A stretch of DNA of 29,397 nucleotides from CAYXDO01 sp964463485 (GCA_964463485.1 CAYXDO010000148.1:1-29397); one strand, 5' to 3'. Shown: positions 8,130 to 17,195, counted from the first letter of the stretch. Translations and numbers: made by a program. The notes: generated by a model from the sequence alone, not told the origin.

Positions 8130-11100
8130 ATGACTTCGATGAAGAAACTCTCCTTCGGTATCCTCCTCCTCTCCGCGTGCGTCGACTACCGGCCCGTGCG
8201 CAACGGCCTCCGGGACGAGTCGATCTACCTCGATAAGGCCAAGCTCACCGCTCCGAACCCGAAGCTCGGGCAAGGCAGCACCGACTCGAGCTGGCTGTAC
8301 AAAGCTACCGTGGTGAAGGCTAGCTCCCCAAACGCCGTGGCTGACTACGCCTTTCCGGGCGTCGAAGGGAAATTTGCCGGCGGCGACCCCGAGCTCGTGC
8401 GCTTCAGGTACAGCGAGGACTCGCTGCAGATCCTCGACGCCACCCGGCTCATGCGAGACCGACCCGACGACGCCAACGACGATCTTCCGACCACTGCCGA
8501 CCGAGTCCTGATGGAGTTCCCGGGATCACACGTCGACGTGAAGCTCCGTGAGAGCCTCGATGGCGAGCGGACCAACTATCTGGAAGAGAATACCGAGGCG
8601 CCGTGGATGCAGCGGCAAAAATTCCGAGTCGATTTCGAGGGGCTCTCGACCAGCCCCATCGGCCAGGTCGCTTGGTACTATGCCGACTACCTCGGCCAGT
8701 GCGCCTCCGTCACCGGCGCGAGCTTGGTCCCAGGGACCTATGAGTTCGACGAGGCCGATCAGCACCTCACCTTCGTCGTCGAAATCAACTACCTCCTCCG
8801 CATCGAAGGGGCCTACGGGGCCTGCTACGACGTCATGACCCTGATCAGCGGAGCCGGGACCGCGTCGATTCAGTTCCGATTTTCTTTTTATCGGCCGGGA
8901 CCCTCGACCTACCAACCGCTCGTGATCGCGGAGAAGGACGAGGTCAACAAGAAGTATGGCGTGTTCCAGGCGCTGAACCTCTTCCGAGACGACAAGACCG
9001 GCCTGTTGTCGGCTCAGTCGCTCGCGCGTCGTTGGGATCCGAACCGCACCGAGCCCGCAGTGTATTACTTCGCGGAGGGCTTCCCGGAGAAATGGAAAGT
9101 GTCCTTCCGGCAGATGGTCGCGGAGACCAACCGAGTGCTCACGGCAGCGGGAGCCAAGCTTCGCCTCGACGTGAAGGACCATGACTTCGACGGCAAGCCG
9201 CGGCACGTCGGCGATCTGCGGTATAGCTTCTTCACGTTCCACCGCGATATCGACACGACCAAGGGCCTGCTCGGCTACGGACCTTCTACGGCCGACCCGC
9301 GAACCGGAGAGGTCTTCTCGGCAAACGTCAACCTGTACGAAATCGGCCTCGACAGGTACCGCTTCCTCATTCAGGACTTCCTCGAGGAATTCGGCGCCAA
9401 GACGCCCGAGGCCGGCAAGAAGTGGGAAGAAATCACTTGCACGGCCGGGGAGACCGTCGCGCCCGTCGACCAGAAGTCCCGGCTCAAGTCCACACTCATC
9501 CAGGAGATGCGGCGCGTGATGGACCTTCCCGAGGTGACGGAAGACTCGATCGTCAAAGCCGACATGATCCCGACGCCGGCTCGACCCAAGGAAGAGTTTC
9601 TCGCCAACTACCATCGATTGCTCCCCGAGATCCGTTACGCCGAGCCATTCTGGAACATCTACGTTTACCGAACGCCGCCCCCGGATCTCGGAGACCGGCT
9701 GAAGGCCGACCGTGAGTTTACCCAAAGCCTCGCGAAGATCTCGTCGGGACAGAGTCCGTTCGGCACGAGGCCGCTCGATAGCCAAGTCGGGGTGCTCGCG
9801 CAGGACGAGTTCGCCAAACAACTCCGGGATTGGAAGCGAAATCACTACGAGCTCGACACGGAGATGAAGCGAGTCATGGCTTCCAAGAACATTCAGGAGG
9901 TCAACATCGGAGATGCGCTCGATGCGATCGCCGGCGGAGCTCGAGTCTGCAAGGACGGTCACTTCGAGTCCGACGATCAATATCGGGAGCGAATTCTCGA
10001 TGCGGTCGTGTATCGGACCGCGATTCACGAGCTCGGCCACACCCTGGGGCTTCGGCACAACTTCTACGGCAGCGCTGACGCGAAGCACATGCATGACGGC
10101 GAAGTCAGCGCCTCGGTCATGGACTACGTGTCTCCGATCGAAGAGGCGGGTTCACCGCGAGCTTGGGGGGCTTACGACGAAGCCGCGCTCACCTGGATTT
10201 ACGGGTCTGAAGAAAAGAAGACCGAAGTCATGAAGGACGACCTGCTCTACTGCACCGACGAACACGCCGGTCGCTCGCCCCTGTGCCAGATGTTCGACCT
10301 GGGCGTGACCCCGTCGGAGATCGTGCTCAACCACATCGAGCGCTACGACTGGTTCTACAAGATCAGGAACCGTAGGGCCTACCGCACTTTCTGGGATACG
10401 TCCGGCTACGCCTGGGACGTCTATGACTGGGTCTTCTCGATTCAACGCTTCTGGTACCTCGGAATTTTCACCTGGGGCGGCGGCGAAATTCAGAACACGC
10501 TCAAGCGGCTCGACCAGGTGGATTCGACGCGAACCGTGCTGACCGACCAGGAGTACGACGAGATCGCCCAGGACATGTACAACGACGTGTCCAGCGCGAT
10601 CGGAATGACCATGGCTTTCTACGACGCTGTGATCAACCAGCCCGCGAGCTTCCGGAACTATCAAGATGAGTACGACCCTTTCTACGGTGACTTGCTTCGC
10701 TTGGGGATCATCACCGACAAGCTCTTCACGATGTTCGCGTTCATGGACTTGTCGGAGGTCTACAACTACGACCCCAACGTCTACACCTACGTGACGATGT
10801 ACGACGCACCGTTCGGCACCCGTAACTACGCGCTGTCCCAGCGCGTGCTCGACAACATGCTCGGGGCCAACTACGACACCTTCCCCTGGTTCAAGTATTA
10901 CGCGCTCTTCCTCTTCGCGAACGCGACCAACTCGAACCTCGTCGACACGATCGAGCTCAAGGAGCGCATTGCGCTCCAACGCTTCGAGACTCGTGAGGAG
11001 CTCGAGCTGGTGTACGGAGCTGGAATTCTCGAGACCGTCACCGATCCCCACAACCCCCAGAGGATCTTCACCAGCAACGGCGAGGAGTACGTCTACACCT

Positions 11101-11276
11101 ATCTGCCGGATCAGTTGTGGCACCTGGTCGCTTCGAAGTCGCGGAGCCCGGTGAGTTATCAGTACGTCAAAGAGTACAACGAGAGCATGGCCTCGGCGAG
11201 CCGAGATCAAGACACGTTCGGTCTCAAGATCCTCCTGGCGTATTATGAGTATTTCAACAACTTCGTAGGGTTCTGA
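8130..11276 (+). CDS. Lipoprotein zinc metalloprotease
   Basis: The 1048-residue protein has a clear lipoprotein signal (MTSMKKLSFGILLLSAC, lipid site Cys17), so it is expected at the cell envelope. The catalytic core is plain: HELGHTLGLRH at residues 633-643 is the metzincin motif HExxHxxGxxH, with three zinc-binding His and catalytic Glu634. SVMDY with Met664 supplies the Met-turn. The upstream stretch (YYFAEGFPEKWKVSFRQMV, later GYGPSTADPRTGEVFSANV) and the segment YDEAALTWIYG after the Met-turn resemble the large bacterial zinc-dependent metalloproteases annotated with DUF5117/DUF4953. The C-terminal half is rich in Tyr, Asp and Phe and has no recognised domain. GGAG sits 9 bases before the ATG. 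The gene belongs to an operon with a lipoprotein before it and an exported protein starting 2 bp after its stop. The substrate is unknown. Confidence 0.9.
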   Translation: MTSMKKLSFGILLLSACVDYRPVRNGLRDESIYLDKAKLTAPNPKLGQGSTDSSWLYKATVVKASSPNAVADYAFPGVEGKFAGGDPELVRFRYSEDSLQILDATRLMRDRPDDANDDLPTTADRVLMEFPGSHVDVKLRESLDGERTNYLEENTEAPWMQRQKFRVDFEGLSTSPIGQVAWYYADYLGQCASVTGASLVPGTYEFDEADQHLTFVVEINYLLRIEGAYGACYDVMTLISGAGTASIQFRFSFYRPGPSTYQPLVIAEKDEVNKKYGVFQALNLFRDDKTGLLSAQSLARRWDPNRTEPAVYYFAEGFPEKWKVSFRQMVAETNRVLTAAGAKLRLDVKDHDFDGKPRHVGDLRYSFFTFHRDIDTTKGLLGYGPSTADPRTGEVFSANVNLYEIGLDRYRFLIQDFLEEFGAKTPEAGKKWEEITCTAGETVAPVDQKSRLKSTLIQEMRRVMDLPEVTEDSIVKADMIPTPARPKEEFLANYHRLLPEIRYAEPFWNIYVYRTPPPDLGDRLKADREFTQSLAKISSGQSPFGTRPLDSQVGVLAQDEFAKQLRDWKRNHYELDTEMKRVMASKNIQEVNIGDALDAIAGGARVCKDGHFESDDQYRERILDAVVYRTAIHELGHTLGLRHNFYGSADAKHMHDGEVSASVMDYVSPIEEAGSPRAWGAYDEAALTWIYGSEEKKTEVMKDDLLYCTDEHAGRSPLCQMFDLGVTPSEIVLNHIERYDWFYKIRNRRAYRTFWDTSGYAWDVYDWVFSIQRFWYLGIFTWGGGEIQNTLKRLDQVDSTRTVLTDQEYDEIAQDMYNDVSSAIGMTMAFYDAVINQPASFRNYQDEYDPFYGDLLRLGIITDKLFTMFAFMDLSEVYNYDPNVYTYVTMYDAPFGTRNYALSQRVLDNMLGANYDTFPWFKYYALFLFANATNSNLVDTIELKERIALQRFETREELELVYGAGILETVTDPHNPQRIFTSNGEEYVYTYLPDQLWHLVASKSRSPVSYQYVKEYNESMASASRDQDTFGLKILLAYYEYFNNFVGF

Positions 11277-11278
11277 AC

Positions 11279-12484
11279 ATGGCCCGCGTATCGCTGTTGG
11301 CGCTCCTGACTCTGCTCCCCTACGGGAGCGGCGCGTTCGCCGAGGAGCCCAAGGTCGCGACGTCGTCCACCGCGCAAGACGAGCCCGAGGAGGTGAGGAA
11401 CAACTTCGTCCTCCCGGGCGAAAACGTCGCGGAGCCGATGCCGGACGTCCCTCCGCCCGCGCGGCGGCTCGGAGAGAACCTCGCGGAGCCCGCCGTGCCG
11501 GATGTGTTGAATCTGCCATCCCCTTCGAAGGTGAGGGTCGCCACGGCGACGACTTCAGCGAAGCAACAGGTCGCGGAGAAGACCGAGCAGACGGAGGGTC
11601 CGGCGCCCGTCGTTCAGGCGCCTCGGCCGAGCGAAGAGACTCCTGACAGTTCGAAGTCGGGTGCCAAGGCGAGTGAAGAAGAGCGAAAGCGCCTGGCCCG
11701 GGAGGTTCAGGATGCCGCACGGGCGAGTAAGCCGTTTCTGAGCGCCTCAGCGGAGTTTCGCATGCTCGCCATCACCGACGAAACTGCCCGGGGTGATCGG
11801 TCTCTCGGCTACGGCTTGACCGCAGGCTACCCAGTCATCTCGGGCGGCGTCGCTGCCCTTCGGTTGGGCCTTCGGGAGCGGTTCGTCGCCGAAGTCGGCG
11901 ACTCGGCGTTTCGTTTCGACGACGTCAGAGCCACATTCTCGTACACCCACTCCGTGGAGCTCCCTAGTTTTTCGCGGGAGCTCTCATTGACTCACTATGC
12001 GCGGCTGTGGCTCCCCACGTCGAGACCGAGCCAGGCGAACGATCTGATCGTCGGCACAGCCCTCGAGAGCAAAGCGATCATCGAGGCATTCGAGAACTTC
12101 AGCGTCGGCTTCGATGGATTGGCGATTTATCGGTTTTTCGAGTACGCCACCAAGAAGGGCACCGAGCAGTTTCCCAATAACCGGCTGGCGCTACAAGCGC
12201 TAGGCTTCGCCGAGTATACGATGTTCGAGGTGGGCGACCTGTCCGTGTCCGGAGGTTTGGATGCGTACACCATTTGGTACCTGGGCTACGCGGTCGGCGG
12301 CCATGCCGCATGGACGCAGGACTTTGGCTGGGACCTGTATCTGAGTACTTCCTACGGTCCTCACCTTACGTTCGACGTCTCTTTGGAGCACGGCGGCTCC
12401 GTGCTCCGAGACGGCATCCGTAATCCGATCTTCCTTCACCGCGACCAGACCGAGCTCGTCTTCGCACTCTCCGGTCGACTCTAG
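11279..12484 (+). CDS. Exported probable outer-membrane protein
   Basis: The 401-residue protein has a Sec signal peptide (MARVSLLALLTLLPYGSGAFA, cleavage after residue 21). A Pro/Glu-rich low-complexity region follows, in which the motif GEN(V/L)AEP..PDV occurs twice (about residues 47-56 and 65-76). After a charged segment (SEEERKRLAREVQDAAR), residues from about 155 on alternate polar and hydrophobic residues with many Tyr, Phe, Gly and Leu, like strands of an outer-membrane beta-barrel. It lacks the usual terminal Phe (it ends SGRL). It starts 2 bp after the protease gene and 6 bp before the glycosyltransferase gene, so co-translation is likely. No named family was recognised. Confidence 0.75.
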   Translation: MARVSLLALLTLLPYGSGAFAEEPKVATSSTAQDEPEEVRNNFVLPGENVAEPMPDVPPPARRLGENLAEPAVPDVLNLPSPSKVRVATATTSAKQQVAEKTEQTEGPAPVVQAPRPSEETPDSSKSGAKASEEERKRLAREVQDAARASKPFLSASAEFRMLAITDETARGDRSLGYGLTAGYPVISGGVAALRLGLRERFVAEVGDSAFRFDDVRATFSYTHSVELPSFSRELSLTHYARLWLPTSRPSQANDLIVGTALESKAIIEAFENFSVGFDGLAIYRFFEYATKKGTEQFPNNRLALQALGFAEYTMFEVGDLSVSGGLDAYTIWYLGYAVGGHAAWTQDFGWDLYLSTSYGPHLTFDVSLEHGGSVLRDGIRNPIFLHRDQTELVFALSGRL

Positions 12485-12490
12485 CGCCTC

Positions 12491-13216
12491 ATGAACGCCG
12501 AATCGGCTGCGCCGCAGCGACCCGACGTCTCTTTCGTCATGCCTTGTTACAACGAGGCCGACGTCATCCCGTACACCATCCCGAGGTTCGTCCGGGCCTT
12601 TCAGCGCGAAGGCTTCAAGCTCCAGTTGGTCGCGTGCGACAATGGCTCTACCGATCGGACCGGAGAGCTGATCGAGCAACTCACGAGAGAGGGTCTGCCG
12701 ATCACTCCGGTTCGCGTCGAGGTCAACCAGGGCTACGGGTTTGGTGTGCTCTTTTCGTTGCCCTCATGCACCGCGGACTGGGTTGGTATCATTCCGGCGG
12801 ACGGTCAGATCGACGCCGAGGACGCCGTCCGACTGTACGAGATCGCTCGAACCCTCAAAGAGCCCGCGCTGATCAAGGTCCGCCGGAGATTTCGGCTGGA
12901 CGGTGCGCATCGCTCGGTCACCTCGTTCGGATACAACGTGGCCATGGCCGCGTTATGGCCCGGTATTGGCAGCTTCGACGTCAACGGCAGCCCGAAGCTC
13001 CTCCATCGCTCCACGATCGAAGCCATGCGGCTCGTTTCCAAGGACTGGCTGCTCGACCCGGAGATCTTGGTCAAAGCGTATCAGATGGGCTTGAAAGTCA
13101 TCGAGGTGAACGCGTTCTCTCGGATGCGAGAGCACGGGAGCTCCCACGTGCGCCCGATGGACGTGGCGCGATTTTTCCGCGGGCTCTTCAAGCTGCGGGC
13201 GGGCTTGATTCGCTGA
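12491..13216 (+). CDS. Family 2 glycosyltransferase, polyprenyl-phosphate type
   Basis: GT-A fold sugar transferase of 241 residues. The N-terminus has VSFVMPCYNEADVIP (nucleotide-binding strand), ACDNGSTDRTGELI with Asp50, and GIIPADGQID near residue 100, where Asp104 fits the DxD-type metal site of dolichol-phosphate-mannose-synthase-like enzymes. It has no C-terminal membrane anchor, so it is the short soluble or peripheral form. Such enzymes move a sugar from a nucleotide donor to a lipid phosphate carrier, which GT39/GT83-type membrane enzymes then use; one is encoded convergently just downstream. It is the last gene of the lipoprotein and protease operon, with a 6-bp gap. The sugar and acceptor cannot be read from the sequence. 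Confidence 0.88.
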   Translation: MNAESAAPQRPDVSFVMPCYNEADVIPYTIPRFVRAFQREGFKLQLVACDNGSTDRTGELIEQLTREGLPITPVRVEVNQGYGFGVLFSLPSCTADWVGIIPADGQIDAEDAVRLYEIARTLKEPALIKVRRRFRLDGAHRSVTSFGYNVAMAALWPGIGSFDVNGSPKLLHRSTIEAMRLVSKDWLLDPEILVKAYQMGLKVIEVNAFSRMREHGSSHVRPMDVARFFRGLFKLRAGLIR

Positions 13217-13274
13217 CTCCGTACGCCGATCGGAATCCGGGGCTTGCAGTATTCCAGGCGCCTGACCGCTGATC

Positions 13275-15374
13275 TCACGGGTAGCGCGATCCCGTCTGCT
13301 CCTCGCGCACGATCTCATAGCGCCCGTTCGTGATCGTCGGGCCTCGCAACCTCAGAATCGTCCGGTCGGGAAAGGCGGCGCGTAGCCTCCGAGTCAGTTC
13401 CTCGCCTCGATCCCACGCGAGGATCGGCTCGTTGGCGCTCAAATCGGTTGGGTTATAAATGACCGCTGACGCGTAGTCCGGATGTCTCCTGCCCTCGATC
13501 AACACCAAAGATCGGCCCAGCGTGCCGCCCGCGATGAGCTCCCGAACGTCGGGCCGCATGCGTCGGTAGTGGAAATATTTGTCGGCCGCACGAAAAGGTA
13601 CACCCAACCCGACCGCCAGCAGGCACAGCACAACCGCAGCCGCTCGAATGCGCTCGGCCGAGCCGGCGGCCGCTTCGGCGACGACCTCGATCCCGCGGGC
13701 GGTCAGGAGCAAGCCCGGGAAAATCACCAGATACCAGTAGCGAGCGCCGAAATCGGGACCGCCCGAAAACCAATAAAAACTGTGAACGAACACGATGGAG
13801 AGGCCCGCAGCCAAGACTCCATAGTCCGAGCGGCGCGCCCTCCCCGATCCGAAGAGGACCAAGATACCTAGCAGCGAGCCGGTCACCCAACCGAGGAGCT
13901 CCAGGTTTATGAGTGCGACATTGATGTGGCCGTTCAGGACGACGTCTCTCAGTCCGTGGCCAGCAAACGGATCGAGCCCGCCAAAATTCAGGCCTCGATT
14001 GGGCCCGAATCCGAGATCGTTGGAGCCCGGACCGTAGAGTCGATTGCAGTACTCGGTGATCGGAAACAACAAGGCGTTCCCGGTCAGAAGCTGGTTGTAG
14101 AGGAGCTGTGCGGATCCGACCAGGGCCGTGGCGACGGCTAGCGGCAGGAGAGCGCGCCTGCGTTTCCCTTCGAAGCTCAGGGTCCAAAGACCGAGAGCGA
14201 CAGCGAGAGTCACGCCTTCGAGGGGCCGGGTCCAACTCACGATGCCGATCGCCAGTCCCGCTGGGATCATGAGTCCCCAACTTCGCCCCTGCCGAACTCG
14301 ATCGACCAGCCACGTCGCGGCGAGAGTCAGGCACAGCGCGGAAGCATGACCCATATAACTCATGCCAATGAAGAGAAACCAGGGAGATGTCGCGAATAGG
14401 AGTACGACCCACTTCGCCTCCCGGATTCCCGCGACACTTCGCGTGACCGAGTAGGCCAAGGGTACGGTCGCGGCGCTGACGATCGGGTTCACGAGCCACG
14501 AGACTTTGAAGAGGACGCCGATCGCCAGCAGCATGGGCCATCCGGGCGGAGTCGGGCTGAACCACCGATCTCCCACGAGGCTCATCAGATCGGTATCGAA
14601 GGCCTCGGGAACGGGCGGGCTCGGGAGCCACAGCTTCCCTTCGGCGAGATACCGCGCTTGAAGGAGGTAGGCGACCTCGTCGGGAACGTGCGGATGGCGT
14701 TGATAGACGAAGTAGGCGAGGGCGCTGGTGATCAGCAGTACCCACGTCGTGGCGAACAGCAGGAGTCGACGGTCGAGAGCGGCACTCGTTCGACTCGCCC
14801 AAGACTTCGGGATCGAAGCAGCGAGCAAGCTTGCCACTAGCAGCCCCAAGGCTCGGAGCAAGAAACCAAGGGCGAGCTCTGCGAATGACTCAACCGGGCT
14901 CTTGGAGAGTACGGCGCCGGTTACGAAGAAGAGGGCGGTCAGCGCGAGGAGCACCCAGGACCGAAGTCCGAGGGCATCTCTCGCGGCGTTCCAGATCCCC
15001 GCGATCTCGCGAAATCTCGTTCCGATGGCCACCCCCGAGACGATGACGACTGCGAGCGCGAACAGGGCGTTGGGCTCGAGCCAGCGCGCCGGTGGAAATA
15101 GGTGGGGGTACCGAACAGTCGGCCCGGCGTCGGTGAGTGCGAAACCGGCGGCCTGAATCGAGACGAGGAGGGCCAGCAACCCTGCGAGCGTGGAATTCGC
15201 CCGCGAGAGCGTAGCTGCGATCAAGAGGCCGAGGCCTGAGGCTCCAAGGAGCGCCCCGCGCCCGCTGAGGATGCCGTCAGGCAGCATCCCGAGCCAACCT
15301 ACGGAGAGGAGCGACAGGAGGCCCACGGCGGCGAAGACGAACGGCATCGTTCGTCGGATTGGCTCGTGAGCCAT
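13275..15374 (-). CDS. Multi-spanning membrane glycosyltransferase (GT39/GT83-like)
   Basis: The 699-residue protein has about a dozen or more hydrophobic segments. Near residue 230 the loop HPHVPDEVAYLLQARYLAEGKLWLP carries the acidic pair and pattern typical of protein O-mannosyltransferase/ArnT-like GT-C enzymes, which use lipid-phosphate sugars on the outer face of the inner membrane. The C-terminal roughly 100 residues are hydrophilic. The ATG at 15374 fits the start of the first membrane segment, but no Shine-Dalgarno sequence is visible. A perfect palindrome lies 8 bp before the start. The gene ends 58 bp from the GT2 gene, so the two converge and could form a donor/transferase pair. 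Its target is unknown. Confidence 0.85.
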   Translation of the reverse strand: MAHEPIRRTMPFVFAAVGLLSLLSVGWLGMLPDGILSGRGALLGASGLGLLIAATLSRANSTLAGLLALLVSIQAAGFALTDAGPTVRYPHLFPPARWLEPNALFALAVVIVSGVAIGTRFREIAGIWNAARDALGLRSWVLLALTALFFVTGAVLSKSPVESFAELALGFLLRALGLLVASLLAASIPKSWASRTSAALDRRLLLFATTWVLLITSALAYFVYQRHPHVPDEVAYLLQARYLAEGKLWLPSPPVPEAFDTDLMSLVGDRWFSPTPPGWPMLLAIGVLFKVSWLVNPIVSAATVPLAYSVTRSVAGIREAKWVVLLFATSPWFLFIGMSYMGHASALCLTLAATWLVDRVRQGRSWGLMIPAGLAIGIVSWTRPLEGVTLAVALGLWTLSFEGKRRRALLPLAVATALVGSAQLLYNQLLTGNALLFPITEYCNRLYGPGSNDLGFGPNRGLNFGGLDPFAGHGLRDVVLNGHINVALINLELLGWVTGSLLGILVLFGSGRARRSDYGVLAAGLSIVFVHSFYWFSGGPDFGARYWYLVIFPGLLLTARGIEVVAEAAAGSAERIRAAAVVLCLLAVGLGVPFRAADKYFHYRRMRPDVRELIAGGTLGRSLVLIEGRRHPDYASAVIYNPTDLSANEPILAWDRGEELTRRLRAAFPDRTILRLRGPTITNGRYEIVREEQTGSRYP

Positions 15375-15381
15375 CGAAGCG

Positions 15382-15395
15382 GGCTAGGTCTAGCC
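15382..15395. promoter_or_regulatory. Palindrome before the GT39-like gene
   Basis: GGCTAGGTCTAGCC is a perfect 6-bp inverted repeat around GT, 8 bp before the ATG of the membrane glycosyltransferase gene, where a ribosome-binding site would be expected. It could be a repressor operator or an mRNA hairpin that limits translation. There is no direct evidence for either. Confidence 0.35.
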
Positions 15396-15528
15396 ACGCC
15401 GAAACGCAATCCCGCCGCGCTAGGGAAGTGGGCCGTCGTGGTATCTCCCTCGAGATCGGAGAGCACGCGACGCGGCTACGATCGAAACGCAGGGCCCGCT
15501 GAGAGTCTGGACTGCTTGGCGATCTAGC

Positions 15529-16299
15529 CTACGACTCGAGCACGCGCAGCCCGGGCGTCGCGCACTCCATGCTCTCGCCCTCCGGCTCGCTACGTGTCCG
15601 TTCTTGCGCGCTAACACCCAGTCGTCGCGTCTCTCCGTCGACCCAACGGGCGACCTCGAGCAAGAGCGGGCCGAACCAAGCGCTCTGAGTGACCGCAGGT
15701 GAGCTCGCCAGCGCGGTGACGAAGCCGCCGAGGTGGCGCGTGAGGAACTTCGCCTCCGCGTCCCGCACGATCTCGACACCCTCAGCGTCCCCGGCCTGAG
15801 TGAGGAAGGACTCCTTCATGAGCAGCGCAGCATAGAACTCGAGCTCCACGGCGATGTGGTCGGGCATCTCGTGACACTCCGCCAGCGCGAACCCGAAGGC
15901 TTGATAGAAGCCCATGACGTCGGCGAGATCGTTACCCTTCGAGAGCCCCTTGTGGGAGCCATACTCAGACTCGTACACGGAGGCCGCGCCCCGATCGAAC
16001 AGCGCAACATACTCGGACCTCAAATCATCGAGGTCGAGCTCGATATCGAGGGCCGGCACACCTTCGAGGAGCTCGTTCACGACGTCTCTCATGCCAACGA
16101 GCTCCTGGCCAAAAGACTCCGTCGGATAGCCCAGCAACAGAGAACCCAGTGAGAACCGTCGACCGAGCGCCCAAAGACGCGGAGCGCTATCCAAGTCTAG
16201 AGCGTTCGGACTCGGCTCCAAAAGCGGCTTCGAGGCCTCCGCAAGGCCGGAGCTCTTCGGATCCGCAGAGGGGTTCGTGCTCGCGGCAAGCTCGTTCAT
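15529..16299 (-). CDS. TorD-family chaperone for the molybdoenzyme
   Basis: The 256-residue, alpha-helical, cytoplasmic protein resembles TorD/DmsD/NarJ chaperones, which hold the alpha subunit until the cofactor is inserted and Tat export can proceed. The tell-tale region is LRSEYVALFDRGAASVYESEYGSHKGLSKGNDLADVMGFYQAFGFALAECHEMPDH followed by ELEFYAALL, with the conserved LF, E-Y, FY..FG, DH and ELEF positions. The start at 16299 overlaps the gamma-subunit stop as ATGA and has GGAGGGGTGA in front. A longer frame back to 16470 would only overlap the gamma gene. About 50 N-terminal residues are disordered, rich in Ser, Pro and Ala. It is the last gene of the operon. Confidence 0.85.
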   Translation of the reverse strand: MNELAASTNPSADPKSSGLAEASKPLLEPSPNALDLDSAPRLWALGRRFSLGSLLLGYPTESFGQELVGMRDVVNELLEGVPALDIELDLDDLRSEYVALFDRGAASVYESEYGSHKGLSKGNDLADVMGFYQAFGFALAECHEMPDHIAVELEFYAALLMKESFLTQAGDAEGVEIVRDAEAKFLTRHLGGFVTALASSPAVTQSAWFGPLLLEVARWVDGETRRLGVSAQERTRSEPEGESMECATPGLRVLES

Positions 16300-17195
16300 T
16301 TCACCCCTCCTTCGACCAGCACCGGTGTCCAACTCATCGTCACGCACTTTCGGGAGCCCACCTCTGCGTTCCCGCCCTGCCATACCGCGAAGCCGGCAAA
16401 GCTCCGGCCACCGGGCGTCAGGGTCGATCCACCCTCGACCATCAACTGTCGCGTAATGACGAGCAGCCACTCACCGTTGACCCACACCGCCCGTCCTAGA
16501 CTTCCGTGACCCTCCTGGACCGAGCTCGTGCTGAACCCTTCGGCCAGGATCTCGTCCACTCCGGTTTTTTCGTAGGCCTGTGGGTTGCCCTCGGCGCGCC
16601 CAGGCGAGAACTTCTCGCGTTCGGCGTCCGATTTCTGACCCACTGACCCCGGATCTCGAAACTCCATCGGATAGATGTCGATCGACATGTTGGGGTACAG
16701 ATCGCGCATCGTAGGTTTGCCGCGCTCCTTGTCGCGCTGGTACTGGGCGCGCCAGTGGAAGATGTGAACCGGCAGGTCCTTGGCTCCCATGAAGACGGGC
16801 GGCGGAGGCCCCGCTTTGACGGGGAACTGCATCGCCGCTGCGTCCGAATATTCACCGAGGCGCCCAGCCTCGTTTACGTCCGCGTCCGCCCACCGGAGTC
16901 GCACGGCCATGACACGCCCGTCGTGCACCGCTTGTACCTGGACCATTGGCGTCGTCGTCGACGCGGGCCGAGGTATGGCCATGGGTTGCGCCATCAACGT
17001 CACTGGTTCGATCGGCACACCCTCCCAGTACTTGGCGTTGGGGTCGGGCTCGCCGAGCTTGTCCTTCGTCGCCTTGACGAGAATCTCCCCCGCTGACGCG
17101 GAGGTCACCGTTCCAACGAGGACCGTTCCGACGAGGACCGTTCCGACGAGGATTGCGGGGATGATCAGCAGCTTCTTCACGACTCGGCTCCTCAT
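16296..17195 (-). CDS. Haem-b gamma subunit (ethylbenzene dehydrogenase type)
   Basis: Periplasmic electron-transfer subunit of 299 residues with a Sec signal peptide (MRSRVVKKLLIIPAILVG, cleavage after SASA). The mature protein looks like the haem-b-binding gamma subunit of type II DMSO-reductase-family enzymes (EbdC/DdhC/SerC/PcrC, NxrC): AVRLRWADADVNE near residue 85, then AAMQFPVKAGPPPPVFMGAKDLPVHIFHWRAQYQRD, and a late GRAVWVNGEWLLVITRQL. Methionines in the AAMQFP..FMG region are candidates for the axial haem ligand by analogy with EbdC. It should pass electrons between the beta subunit and a soluble cytochrome c. The ATG overlaps the beta stop (ATGA). The signal peptide is lengthened by three 15-bp DNA repeats, giving VGTVL three times with the last copy diverged. 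A longer frame reaching to 17888 is an antisense-like extension through the beta gene and is not used. Confidence 0.85.
   Translation of the reverse strand: MRSRVVKKLLIIPAILVGTVLVGTVLVGTVTSASAGEILVKATKDKLGEPDPNAKYWEGVPIEPVTLMAQPMAIPRPASTTTPMVQVQAVHDGRVMAVRLRWADADVNEAGRLGEYSDAAAMQFPVKAGPPPPVFMGAKDLPVHIFHWRAQYQRDKERGKPTMRDLYPNMSIDIYPMEFRDPGSVGQKSDAEREKFSPGRAEGNPQAYEKTGVDEILAEGFSTSSVQEGHGSLGRAVWVNGEWLLVITRQLMVEGGSTLTPGGRSFAGFAVWQGGNAEVGSRKCVTMSWTPVLVEGGVK
17111..17155. repeat. Three 15-bp tandem repeats in a signal peptide
   Basis: On the plus strand TTCCRACGAGGACCG occurs at 17111-17125 and 17126-17140, with a third copy at 17141-17155 ending GATTG. Each copy adds five residues (VGTVL) to the signal peptide of the gamma subunit without breaking the frame. 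This is a likely site of replication slippage. Confidence 0.85.

Noticed and set aside
8526..11720. Two long minus-strand open frames (522 codons each) opposite the metalloprotease and exported-protein genes
   Set aside because: They mirror the codons of well-supported plus-strand genes with domain motifs and lipoprotein signals. Their products are Val/Glu/Arg-rich without any recognisable motif.
13217..13274. Possible bidirectional terminator between the convergent glycosyltransferase genes
   Set aside because: No stable hairpin followed by a T-run could be seen on either strand.
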